A stretch of DNA of 64,000 bases from Melieria omissa (taxonomy: Eukaryota; Arthropoda; Insecta; Diptera; Ulidiidae), in the NCBI GenBank assembly GCA_963971225.1, contig OZ020267.1, positions 69,351,718-69,415,717 on the forward strand, given 5' to 3'. This document shows, one piece after another, positions 43,832 to 55,035 of the stretch. A model generated the notes under the pieces. The model was not told the origin of the DNA. It searched no databases and saw only the letters and a program-made list of their open reading frames with translations. Within the stretch, counting starts at the first letter, position 1. Every line of letters begins with the position of its first letter. A program made the position numbers and the translations under genes.

Positions 43832-46663
43832 CGTCGGCTTAGGGTGAAAAGGTGCTAAGTCCACTTTTTTACAAATATCAGATTTTGATGTACGATGAAA
43901 GAAAACGTCAAAATACATCATTTACAAAAAAAATATATATAGCTTTTTGGTTTTTAACCGCTATTTTACAATGATGCGCAAATGTGCTAAGTCCATAGTT
44001 CGCTTATTTAGAATGAAAATGTGCTAAGTCCAGTTTTTTTGATTTTGAGGAAAGACAAGAGTGCAGTAAAACCCACTCAAGTACCTCACTTAAACATGCA
44101 AGCTTAATAGAAATCAACGTAAAGCAGGCCGCGATTCCTATTGAATGAGCATTTGATATAGCTTGATGAAAAAATTATTTTATTACTGTTTTTGCTCGAT
44201 TCGCAGAAGGTAATAATATCTAAAATATTAAAATTAATATTGAATAAAATTAACAAACTATTTTATTTGAAGAAATTTCGCAATGGATAACGAGAAAAAT
44301 AATAATGCTGGCTTGCAAGCGCAAGAGATGCCGAATATAATCGACGATTTTGGCATCTGTTCAGATGATGGTGTTGTCGGACTAGTCCCTTATGGATTCC
44401 ATAGTGATAGCGACAGTTCTGGAGACATGCCTGTAAAATCCCAAAAGCGCAAAAAGAGAGTCCCTGTTGAGCATGCATCTTGGTTCAAGGCCCGAAACAA
44501 AAATTTAAGACAGCGGGGTAAGCCATACTTCGGAAAAGTAAAAGAAAATAACGTTTGGAATTATGAAAGAAAACGGAATGCTCGAAAAATGAAACAAAGA
44601 TGTAAATGTAAAAAAAATACCGGTAAGTCGGCAATACAATGCTCAGAAGTCACAAATGAAGAGAGGTTGAAAATATTTGAACAATTTTGGCAAATGGATT
44701 GGAAGCAAAAACAAACATGTGTTCAAATGTTGATACAAAGTGTAACGACAGCTAGGCCCAGAAATAGAAAAGTCCAAGATCAATCAAGAAGAAGTCGAAC
44801 ATTGAAGTACCATTTAAAAGTTAAAGAAAAGAATATTCGTGTGTGCCAAACATTGTTTTTAAATACACTTGATATTGGTAGACGTACGGTGTTGAATTGG
44901 ATAAATCCGCCTTTATTTTCAAACAAAACTTCGAAATATCCGAGAAATAATATTTGCTCAAATGAACGAGAAAGTTTGAATTCTTTTTTCGATTCTTTGC
45001 CAGTAATGGAGTCGCATTATTGTCGCGCAACAACACAAAAAAAATATCTTTTGCCTGACTGGGCTTCAAAAAAAATGATTTACAATTTTTATGTAGAGAA
45101 TTGGTGTACTGAACGCAGAACAACCCCATTATCTATTGCAATTTTTTATGAAGTTTTTGACATAAAAAATTTAAAGTTGTTTACGCCTAAAAAGGACCAA
45201 TGCGAAACTTGTGTGCGGTATTCTACCGGAAATATTTCGCTTGATGAATATACCCTTCATCAGGAAAGAAAAAAATAAGCTAGAGAAGATAAACAAAGGG
45301 ATAAGACTGAAGAATTAATTGTAATAACTGTTGACCTTCAAGCAGTGTTAATGGCCCCAAAATCGAATGTTAGTAGCCAATATTACCGTACAAAATTACA
45401 AGTGCACAATTTAGTATTTTATAATATAATAAATCAAAAAGGGTACTGTTTCATATGGAATGAAGTAGAAGGCGGAGTGTCTTCCGAAGAATTTGCAAGT
45501 ATTTGGGTATATTTCATTGAAAAAAAAATTCTTCCTGATCTTATTGGAAATGAATCCAACACGAAAATCATATTTTATAGCGATGGATGTACATACCAAA
45601 GTCGAAACGTTACTATGAGCAATGCCTTAATAAATGCAGCTGCTAAACATCAAATAACCATTGTACAAAAAATTTTGGAAACTGGGCACACACAAATGGA
45701 AGCGGACAGTGTCCATTCTACCATAGAGCGTGCGATGAAAAATCGCACAATCGATGTTCCTGCGGAATATATTGGTATATGCATGGCCGCTCGAAAAAAT
45801 CCGAAACCATATGAGGTCGAATATTTAGATCATACATTTTTCAAAATTTTTAAGGACTTTCGTTTTGTAAAAAGTATTCGCCCAGGACGGCTAAAAGGCG
45901 ATGCTAAAGTAACAAATATTCGGGCCATAAAATATACACCGCAAAAAGAAATACTTTACAAATTAAGATTCTCACATTCATGGCAACTTCTTCCACAAAG
46001 AGTTGATAAATCTATTGTACCATTAGACTGGGCTGACTTGAAACCCTTATACTCTGAAAGAAGAAAACTTACAGCAAGAAAATACGAAGACCTTCAATAC
46101 TTAAAGACGACATTGCCAAAGGACCATCATAGATTTTATGAGGAATTACCTCACGAGTAATATTCTATTTTGATATGTAATTTTTTTAAGCCGCAATGAC
46201 GAAAGACTGCGTTGTTTACTTTTATAATACTTGTTTTATACTTTTCTCACTTTAATGTTACTGTTTACTACTTTACTATTTAAATATTTTTTTGCAGCAT
46301 CGAAGTAAGACTGTACAAATTCCTTTCTTTTACAATAAAACGATTGCTACAAGTGTTAAAAGCAACAAACTAGGTTGTGGTGTTTGTGTATAAACAAATT
46401 GTGTTTTGTGAAAAGGTGCTAAGTCCAGTGCACAATTTCAAAATAACTGAAGAAAATGTGTTAAGTCACAAAAGTATATATAAATCGGAAGTCAATTTTT
46501 TTTTTTATTTCTTCATATTCTTTTCATTACTCTAAGGCAATGTTTAGTAACATTGCATAAAAAAATAACACAATTAATTTTAATTTAAATTTTTACACTG
46601 TTTTTTGTCTCTCCTGAAAAATTTGAAAAAGTGGACTTAGCACCTTTTCACCTTAAGCCGACG
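43832..46663 (+). mobile_element. 2.8-kb DNA transposon with near-identical TIRs
   Basis: The left end CGTCGGCTTAGGGTGAAAAG and the right end, its complement with a one-base difference in the first 30, continue as GGTGCTAAGTCCACTTTTT. ATAT flanks both sides (43828-43831, 46664-46667), but because ATAT is palindromic the true duplication could be ATAT, TA or AT. The core GTGCTAAGTCC recurs below each end (near 43983, 44021, 46417 and, altered, 46450), as expected for subterminal transposase-binding sites. The interior carries one long transposase frame on the plus strand. The similar TIRs and single lesion in the gene indicate a young copy. A Sola-like affiliation is my tentative guess. Confidence 0.88.
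44283..46160 (+). pseudogene. DDE-type transposase, one premature stop
   Basis: From ATG 44283 the frame runs 625 residues, broken only by a TAA at 45276-45278 after residue 331; the frame is the same on both sides, so this is a nonsense change, not a shift. The N-terminus is acidic and then strongly basic (KSQKRKKR; CKCKK near 107), the likely DNA-binding part. PKKDQCETC follows near 302-310. VDLQAVL (Asp about 351), FYSDGCTYQSRN (Asp about 434) and GHTQMEADSVHS (Glu/Asp about 473-475) are plausible catalytic-core motifs. Proteins with these three motifs are widespread in arthropods and usually left as uncharacterised; I think they are transposases of a TIR superfamily, possibly Sola, but cannot confirm this. 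Start choice is supported by position after the subterminal repeats. Confidence 0.85.
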
Positions 46664-47488
46664 ATATGTTGTTGTAAATTTAATCCTTGCAACTTTTTTG
46701 AAAACTTTGAAAGTTTTTTGAAAACTTCCAATATTTTGTTTTAGGATAAAACTACCACAGTCTCGAATTTCAAAATTTTTTTAATTAAGTATTTAAAATT
46801 TCAAGTTAACGAATATTTTAGAATATTCCCCCAAAACATTTTAAAAATTTCCAAAAGTTGAACACAATTAAATTTCATTAATTAACTTTTTAATTATGAA
46901 GGTTTTTTTGGATGATTAATTTGATTTAAAAAAAAATAAAATTTCTAAAACAAAAGCAAATTTGCAATTAAAAAAAGTTTAATAATGCAAAACTATTAAA
47001 AAATTAGTATTATCGAAGAGAAAACATTTTACAAAAATTTTAAATATTTTAAACAATAATTAAGGAAAAAATTATGCAATTTAAAAAACATTAAAACAAA
47101 TAATATAATTAAATATTTTTCAAATGTTTAAAAGTTTGAATGTTTGAATTAAAAACTTCTAAATATTTAAAATTTTCGAAAAATAAAATTCTTCTTTATT
47201 TTTGTCAAAAAATTAAAACCTACCAACAACTGAGAAATCCAAACTAAAAACAAGTTTATTATTAAAAAAATTTAGTCCTTAACTGTCCTTGAAAATTTCC
47301 AATATTTTGCTAGGAAACATATATTTTACTAAGAAAAAATATATTTTCTCGAATTTCATTTCTCAATATTGACAAATTAATCTTTTCAATTCTTTTCTTT
47401 GAAAATTTCCAATATTTTTTAGGAGGAAATATATGTTAATGACCTCCAAACTCTTTATTATAACTTATTTTACTTATAACTTTATAAG

Positions 47489-48290
47489 TCAGTAAGTAAC
47501 TGTACTTTGTTGCTGATTTGTTCCTGTCGATTCCTGTCCTGGCTGATTTGTACCTTGGCCATAAGGATCTGCTGATTTCACAGGAACGCATCCGGGTACA
47601 TCTGGATTAAGGCATAGCCCACGACCCGTAGACCAAATCCTTAATCTTTTCAGCGCTGCCTGAAGCATATCACTAATCACATCGAGACACATCGCCGATG
47701 CCATCACCACAACATCATCCGCGTATGCCACAACTTTGATAGCTCTACCGTTTAATTCAGCTAGTATTCTATCCAGGGCACAAACCCAAAGCAGAGGTAA
47801 TAGAACTCCTCCTTGGGGGGTGCCTCTGTTTAGGTATTTGATCAACATACTTCTTCCCAATTCAGCGCTGATCGCCCTTGAATGGAGCATTGCTGTATCC
47901 AGCCGCAGATGTCTATGTTAACTCTAGCGATTCCCGGATCGCATCTATTCGTATGTTGTTGAAGGTCGCCTCAATGTCCATAAAGGCTGCCAGTGTATAC
48001 GCTTTATGTTCTATGGACCTTTTCACCGTCCTCACTACCTCATGGAGTGCCGTTTCCGTAGACTTCCCCTTTAGGTATGCATGTTGAGCATCAGATAGCT
48101 TGCTTCCCACCACATTTATGATATGCAGGTCAAGAAGCCTCTCGAAGGTTTTAAGTTCAAAGGATGTTAGACTTATCGGCCGAAAATCCTTGGCAGACTC
48201 GTGTCCTCGTTTTTTCACCTTGGGAATAAAACCAAATCGGAACCTTCTCCAACTAGAAGAGACGTATCGATTCGTTATACATGCTCTTAC
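47489..48290 (-). pseudogene. LINE remnant: reverse transcriptase (LOA/I-like)
   Basis: On the minus strand the frame reads FGFIPKVKKRGHESAKDF and RPISLTSFELKTFERL from about 48245, with an AAFMDIEATFNNI segment that includes a catalytic Asp. After a shift near 47900 comes YLNRGTPQGGVLLPLLW and then VVAYADDVVVMASA with the catalytic YADD. The frame ends at 47489 after a divergent repetitive C-terminus. Endonuclease and RNase H regions are absent. It resembles the plus-strand LINE at 32640-33960 in the GTPQGGV and VVAYADD blocks but is a different copy. One frameshift within 800 bp suggests moderate age. Confidence 0.88.
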
Positions 48291-48419
48291 TTACTTACTT
48301 TTCTTATAGCACTACAAGTTTAAGATAAATAACTTCAAATACTTGTCTTTAAAAATTTCCAATATTTTTTAAGAAAAAATATATTTTCTCAAGGACACAC
48401 ATTTATACAACTTCTACCA

Positions 48420-48790
48420 CAACTTCAGCCCTCAAACTTGATTAATTTAGGATTTTTTGTTCAGTGTTCACTCCTCTCTGGAGCATAGGGCCTCCACAAG
48501 ACAGCCTTGTGTTGGTTACATTAGTCAGGTGATTGGTAGGTGATTGGCCTGCCGCAGGTAGTCCTAAGTGATGGTGTCATCTAACGCCGCTCAGGAACGT
48601 TGCCTCCGCTCGTAGCGCCATCTGTTGTGAGAAGGTTACAGCAGAATGGTTGGGGACCTCGCTAGATCAATTTGGTGCGCTGTTTTCGCAGTTGTTCGCT
48701 TCCCTTTGCAGATGTCGCTCGTGCGCCGTGTCTAACTATTTATTTGTTTTCTTTTATCAGCCGCACAGCGCATAATGGCATAATATAGGA
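48420..48790. other. GC-richer insert of unknown type
   Basis: About 370 bp of balanced base composition interrupts the AT-rich satellite. On the minus strand it ends GGAGGCCCTATGCTCC followed by a GAGTGAAC-type sequence, which reminds me of untranslated ends of some arthropod LINEs. No terminal repeat, target duplication or open frame confirms this. Confidence 0.4.
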
Positions 48791-49085
48791 TAAACAAATT
48801 TTAATAATTGTCTTTTCAAATTTTCTAATATTTTTTGGGGATAAAATATGTTTTGGAGACTACAATTTTCGAAACACATTCTTGAATTTCAGCTCTCAAA
48901 ATTTATTAGCTTATGAGAAACAAATTCAAATACTTGTTTTTAAAAAATTCCAATATTTTTTTGGGGAAAAAATATGCTTTAAGAACTAAGATTCTCAGAC
49001 GACATTCTCGAATTTTAGCCTTGAAACTTTATTGGTTTTACTTAAACAAATTCAAATACTTCTCACTATCAAAAAAAAAAAATTT

Positions 49086-50666
49086 ATGGTACCGTACGAT
49101 AAATATAAAAAATTTAGTTAACTTATGAATAAATCTTAACATTCCACTGTCTTCTATTAGCTGCTTTCATTAATTTCCATAAGACTCAGCTTTGTTGTGT
49201 GAATTTTGTTTGAATATAAGAAACGAAAGCGACCAAACGTAGAGTGTTGACCCAAACTTGTTGACCGGTGATTAGTAGCTGCGCGCCTGTCTGTCCATAA
49301 ATACAATATTTGCATAATTCTACGAATGTGTTTGTGTATATATGTGTGTGTGTGTGTGTATGTTTGTATTGCATATTCGGGCGTATATCATTTACGATTT
49401 AATATCATTACGCGCCGATGCACTTCATTTGCATGCCGCGCCATTCATTGACATTGTGAGATGATGCATCATCACACACACACATACAAGAATGTATGTG
49501 TGTGCATGTATGAAAAGCAACATAACATAAGCCGACGGCATTGGTGCAACTTCATTAAAATCCGCGCGCACAGCTTGAAAGACTTTGTGCAATTATGCAA
49601 TGTGATTACGGCTGGCGGCAATAATTTCGCTCACAATACAATTGAGTTAATATGCTGGTAATTGTTGTTATTGTTGTTGTTATTTGCATTGTTTCTTAGC
49701 TGACTATTGTTGTAAATTGCCACACAAAGCAACGCTTTCTGATGCAATAAAACAACTAAAATTGCCTCTGGGCACTGCGCTAAGAATGAACTGAGTAGTT
49801 ATGATTGCACACTTGAAGCAAAAATTTATAATAAAATCACCTGACAAATCAGCAAATTTGCAAAAATTCATATTGTGAGCAAAACGTGTGTAAATAAAAC
49901 GACCAAAGCTTTGCCAAAACATACAAACTTAACCGCAAACCAAAGCCAATAGTGGCGCAAGTCCTGTGCCTGCTGGCGTACTTTTTTAACTGTGTGCAAT
50001 TTTTTCCACTTTGTGCTACACAAACACACACACCCACATGCACAGAGGCGCCCACTTGCTAACGGCATAAATCATAACATTTTCTATTTATTTAAGGCTT
50101 TACTGTCACATAAAGTAAACCATTGGCCTCGCACTGCTCGCCTGCCGTGTCCGGAATGTGTATGATTTGACTCTGTGTGTGTGTGTGCGCTGCTTTACTA
50201 AATTTATTTGCTGCCATGCCATACTTCTGTTAAGCTCACATGCACAGTTTTCCCTTCGACTCTCAATTTTTTTCTTCACTTTTTTATATATTTTGGCATA
50301 TTTTGATTTTTTTCCTCATTTTCTTGCGAGTTATTTTCCTACATCTTGTCGACTTGAAATATTCCTAAATGTTGGACGCAATTTATGTGAATGTGCGCCC
50401 AAAAATATGCATTACTTAATGCCACATTATATGAGAGCATATAAATCTTTGAGACGCATATACGTTTTTGTGACAAAAGCAATTAGAGCTGCATTAGAAA
50501 ACGTATTAGTAGTTGAATCTGCTGCCCGTCGGTTAGTTGATCGTATTTATTTTGTGCGCCGCCAAGTATGCAATATTAAAAAGCAATAAATATAACAGCT
50601 GAGTGGCATAATCCGAAGACGGTTGTGCTATGTTTGTGGGGGCAAACAATGGTATCGAACAAGGTG
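49086..50666. other. non-coding DNA with TG/CA tracts
   Basis: No gene is supported. TG tracts lie at 49340-49360 and 50173-50188, and CA tracts near 49475-49490 and 50021-50040. The 143-residue frame 50158-50589 starts in a TG repeat and has no recognisable domain. Confidence 0.55.
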
Positions 50667-51010
50667 ATTGCCGTTTTGGCAGATTTTAAGAAGCGAAGTG
50701 AAGATTGAGGCAATTGAAATGAAGAGAAAAGAAGAAGACTGAATTTTGCTGTTGATTTATTAAAGAGAAATTTCAAAATGCATTTAATTAAAAAGCAAAT
50801 TGCATTAATGCGATTACATTAAGAATTAAGAATTAATGTTTTGAAGATCCATGTGTGAAACAAATAGCATCCAACTAGGTGATTGCCGTTTGGCAGATTT
50901 TAGGAAGTGAAAGCAGATTGAGGCAATTGAAATGAAGGGAAATGAAGAAGACTGAATTTTGTTGTTCATTTATTAAAGATACACTTCAAAAAGCGTTCAA
51001 TTAAAAAAAA
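50667..51010. repeat. ~130-bp direct duplication upstream of a LINE
   Basis: GATTGCCGTTTTGGCAG through GAGGCAATTGAAATGAAG and a TTATTAAAGA-containing segment at 50667-50792 is repeated with about 85-90% similarity at 50881-51010. The spacing is about 214 bp. No open frame is shared. Confidence 0.75.
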
Positions 51011-51039
51011 TATCGGGAGGAGAGGAAGAAAGAGAGGTG

Positions 51040-52325
51040 CCTTTTTAGACGCAAGAAACAAGAGCAAGAAAGGCGCAAGCGTGAGGAAATCGAGGAGTGC
51101 AGGTGCAGGAATGATGGCCGAAAAATCTTCCAAAAAGTTAAGCGTCTCACGAAAGGGTTTAAGCCCGGGGCATCTTCTAGCAGGGACGAAAACGGGGATC
51201 TGGTTATGGATGCGCAGGGTGTACTGAGGTTGTGGAAGGAGCCCTTCACCAAGCTGCTCGCTGGCGACGAAGAGAACAATATCGCCAGTGGTGAAGATGT
51301 CCAAATGGCACCAATCGACGACGACGGTGTGGATGTACCACCACTCAGCCATGACGAGGTCCGGGTCCAATGAAGCTGCAGGGCCGGATGGGCTACCAGC
51401 TGAATTGTTCAAGGCCGGCGGCGGTGAGCTGATTGGTTGAATGCATCAGCTCATTTGCAAAATATGGCTGGAGGAACGAATGCCCAACGATTGGAACCTC
51501 GGTGCCCTTTGTCCTGTGCTGAAGAAAGGCGACCCAAGAATATGCACCAACTACAGGGGTATCAGCCTACTTCCCATTGCATACAAGGTCCTGACGAGGC
51601 TGGACCTTATGAGTGCGGCTTTAGACCTGGTAAGTCCACCATCGACGAGATATTCACTCTACGCCAAATCCTGGAGAAGACCCATGAGAGTCAAATCGAT
51701 ACACATCATCTCTTCATCGCATCATAAGGCAGCATTCGATAGCCCGAAACGAGATCGCCTATATGCCGCATTGTCTGAACTTGGTATCCCTGCAAAGCTC
51801 GTGAGACTTTGCAGAGCGACGTTGAGCAATACGCGCAGCTCCGTCAAGGCTGGAAGTGACCTCTTCGACCCCTTTGATACCGATCGAAGTTTCAGACAGG
51901 GCGATCCTCTGTCTCGAAACGACATAGCGGCCCTTGGAGTGTTCGAGAGGAAGGTACCTCGCAAAATCTTCGGCCCTGTTCGTGTTGGTGACGACTATCG
52001 CATACGAACCCATAACGAGCTGTATGAGCTGTAAGAGGACATAGCACAGCGAATTAACATCCAGCGGCTACGCTGGCTCGGTCATGTCTGCCGCATGGAC
52101 GACGAAGCTCCGGCGAAAAAGGTGATCGATGCGATGGTTGGAGGTCGACGGCGAAGAGGAAGGCCGTGTCTCCAGTGGAAGGACCAAGTTGAAGAGGCCC
52201 TGTCATCTCTTGGTGTGACCAACTGGAGAAGGCGCGCACAAAGCAGAGGCGCCTGGAGAGAAGTTTTCCGGCAGGCCGTAACCCGATAACGGCTTGTTAT
52301 GGCCAGTTAGGTAAGTAAGTAAGTA
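51040..52325 (+). pseudogene. LINE remnant with internal deletion
   Basis: The plus strand carries ORF2 pieces in several frames: a Lys/Glu-rich pre-RT part (RKIFQKVKRLTKGFKPG), GPDGLPAELFKAGG, LKKGDPRICTNYRGISLLP, ECGFRPGKSTIDEIFTLRQ, then HKAAFDSPKRDRLYAALSE and FRQGDPLS. It then jumps to KIFGPVRVGDDYRI and the C-terminal RLRWLGHVCRMD...GRRRRGRP block, which ends with a stop near 52287. The YADD catalytic block is deleted, as is a piece between YKVLT and GPYECGF. The 3' end is a TAAG repeat (52308-52326), as seen in LINEs that use microsatellite tails. Clade is uncertain (RTE-like or a related group). Confidence 0.85.
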
Positions 52326-52610
52326 AGAATTAAGAAATAATGTATCGAACAAATTTAGACAAAAACATACCAAATCAAGTAAACTTTTAAAACTTTACTA
52401 GAATCTGTAAACTTGTAAACTTTTAAAACTTGACTAGAGTTGGGGAAATTGCGTCGTTTAGTCAAACAAATGATTACATTTTCATAAAAATCTCACTAAC
52501 GGATGGTTCTAGAGTTCACCATTTAAGGGATTTGAACTCATAAAAACGACACATTGCAAATTTTTGCGCAAAAAACGTTGTTGAACCAACCATACAATTA
52601 AAATTTGTAT

Positions 52611-52852
52611 GACTAACAAAGTTATTTAGGAAAGTTTGCGTATTTGCTATGAAATTTGCTATGAAATTTTCTATAAAAGGTCACTAACCTCATCGCTTTA
52701 ATTCTCAAATGTTTTAAAATACAACGTCTTAAATTGGCTAACAAAGTTGTTTAGGAAAATTGCGTATTTGCTATGCAATTTTCTATAAAATGTCACTAAC
52801 CTCATTGCTTTAGTTCTCAAAGGTTTTAAAATGCAGCGTCTTAAATTTTAAG
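52611..52852. repeat. ~115-bp tandem duplication
   Basis: A unit with AACAAAGTT, TTTAGGAAA, TTGCGTATTTGCTATG, TTTTCTATAAAA, GTCACTAACCTCAT and CAACGTCTTAAATT-like ends is present twice, at 52614-52735 and 52738-52850. The first copy contains a small internal repeat of GCTATGAAATTT. It is non-coding. Confidence 0.85.
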
Positions 52853-55035
52853 TATTGAAAATTCTACAGAATTGGTCAACATTTTATTTCACAAACAAAA
52901 TTCAAGAAATTATGAGACTCAGAGTTGAACAATTTTAAAGTCGTTTTAGAAGAAACCACCGTGTGAGTGCAAAAGCTGCTTAAAGTCAGCACTTTAGCAC
53001 AAAAAATCCAAAGCACTTACTTCAAAGTGATTGGTTTTCTCAACTTTGTGAAACACAACGAAACCTTGGGCTTCTCTGTCAGAAGCTACAGGCAGCTGAT
53101 TATAGCTTTGTGGCTCATATGGACCAGTGACCCATCATAATCGCAATAAGGCCGCCGTCCTCTATTCAAGAGGTCGCTGTATCGATTTTTACTTTTACCT
53201 ACCGAACAGAACCTGAAAAGATCTCTTTTCATTGCATTTAGAAATGTTTTGCCTCTTGGAATTTTATTATAAAACCAACATTTTTGCAAGGGATTTGCTT
53301 TTAAATTAAAAACTCTCTGCTAGGCTTTTCTTTCGTTCACTAAGCGCTGATTAACCCGGCAGCCGGCAAATTAAACCAAACAATGGCATCGCGGAAAATC
53401 GCTGTCGTGCATTGCGCTCCACTTCACCTACTTGCAGCGCAACTAATTTGCAAGCGCCGCGCTTTGCCGCAGCAAAAGCGCCAAGACGGCAATCGCAACT
53501 CACCAGGCGGGCTGTGGGTGCGTATGAGTGACATGCAACTATGCCAGTTACGCACACACGCCGGCATGCAGCTAATACATGTGTATGTGTCAGCTTGTGT
53601 TGTGTGTGTCGGCGTAATCCGAGAACGCCAACAACAACAACGATTACAACGGCCGCCGCAACGTAAGTTGCATATTTCTGCTGCGGCTTTTATTTCCTTT
53701 CATATGCTTTTAATTCCATATTTTTTCATTCTATTTGTTTGGTTGTTTTGTGCTCACACGGCAACCAATGGCTGCGCTGATTGCGCGCACGCTGCATATG
53801 CGCCGACATGCGTTCATGCGTCGTCGTCGTCGTCGTCATCGTTGTCGTTGTCGTCATTATTATTTGCAGCATGCCAGCTGCAGCGCAACGCGGCCATATT
53901 GAATTAACGACACTGGCGTTGCGTTGACGACGCATTGCCGCGCATCGCATTGCATGTGGCGGCAACTATGCGCCGCTGCAGCGTCGGCGGACGGCTGGGC
54001 GGCGGGTCGAGTGCGCGCGTATACGCCTTTTTATTCATTAAAATGTAATTAAGTATGCGGCAAGTGCGGGCTTAATTAAAATTTCAGCTCATGCACAGTC
54101 GCTGCGGCGCGCTCGCTTTCGCACTCGCACCGCTGGCGCCATGGCTGCTGCCGGCAGCAATTTGACGTTCTCGCGCATTTCATTGCGCTCTTATTGTATT
54201 TTGGTTTTTTTTTAGTTTTCTTTTTGCTTTTCGCTAAGCGTGCACGCTTTTTGCACGCTGTGCAAACACGCAGCGCGAAAATGTTCGTCAAACGCTGGCA
54301 ACATTGGCGTAAAATTGTGCGCATCTAATGACAGCCACGCGACACTGCCGCCGGCGTTTTGGTGTTGGCATTGGCTCTAGCAATGTTGTTGTTGTTGGTT
54401 TTGTTGTCGCAGTGGCACAATTTGAGCGTGTGATGGTCGTTTGAATGGTCGCCAGCAGCCGCGAAACGTTTCGCTGCGGCAAACGATTTACTGCTTGTCA
54501 GCAATACTGGCGAAATGATTTTGTTTTTTTGGTTTGGTTTTTTTTGGATTTTTTTTTATACTTCTCGCTTCATTCACAGTGGCTTAACTTTTTCAGTATT
54601 CAATACGAACGTTGCGCCGAATTTTTATAGAGTTGACTGCGTATATTTTCGGGCGCTGTTTCTGTGGCCACTGTCAGACGATTTCGCTGCCCGCCCGAAT
54701 GGCAACAACGCAGCTGCTGGTTGCGGCCGACATGCCTCGTCGACTGCCATTAAAATTCATTTCCATTCGACAATTAAAATGTAAATTCAAGTTGGCAAAG
54801 AAATTAAGTGGCTCGAGGCGAGAGAAGGGAGGGCAAGAGAAGTGTGCTAAAAATAGATGTGGAAAGGGTGAGCAAAGGCGAAAGTTTGCGGAACAAGGAA
54901 GTGCGCCTTAAAGTTGCTGAAGTATTTTCGCGGTGCACAACCAAAAGAGAAACAATGACAAGAAACAGTGGCAGAATGTAAGAAACGATAATGAGACACA
55001 GTGTTGGAAAGTTCTTCTAAAAGACAACTCGACAA
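52853..55035. other. non-coding DNA, GC-richer block with TCG repeats
   Basis: No gene is supported. From about 53340 to 54500 the sequence is unusually GC-rich for this window, with a TCG run (53818-53856). The 174-residue frame at 53383-53907 has no domain and is crossed by other frames, so I treat it as chance. The block could be a regulatory region or first-exon neighbourhood of a gene outside the window; that is speculation. Confidence 0.5.

Larger units (their letters stand above)
46680..49085. repeat. AT-rich satellite (~110-130-bp units), interrupted
   Basis: Units carry TTCCAATATTTTTT followed by GGAAAAAATAT and TTCTCGAATTTCAGC-like sequence; the motif occurs near 46737, 47297, 47407, 48357, 48822 and 48948. 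Adjacent intact units are spaced 110-126 bp. A LINE (47489-48290) and a GC-richer block (48420-48790) split the array. Units are strongly diverged. No coding sequence belongs to the array. Confidence 0.75.

Noticed and set aside
53383..53907. 174-residue frame in the GC-rich block
   Set aside because: Chance frame in GC-rich sequence ending in a TCG-repeat Ser run; no recognisable motif.
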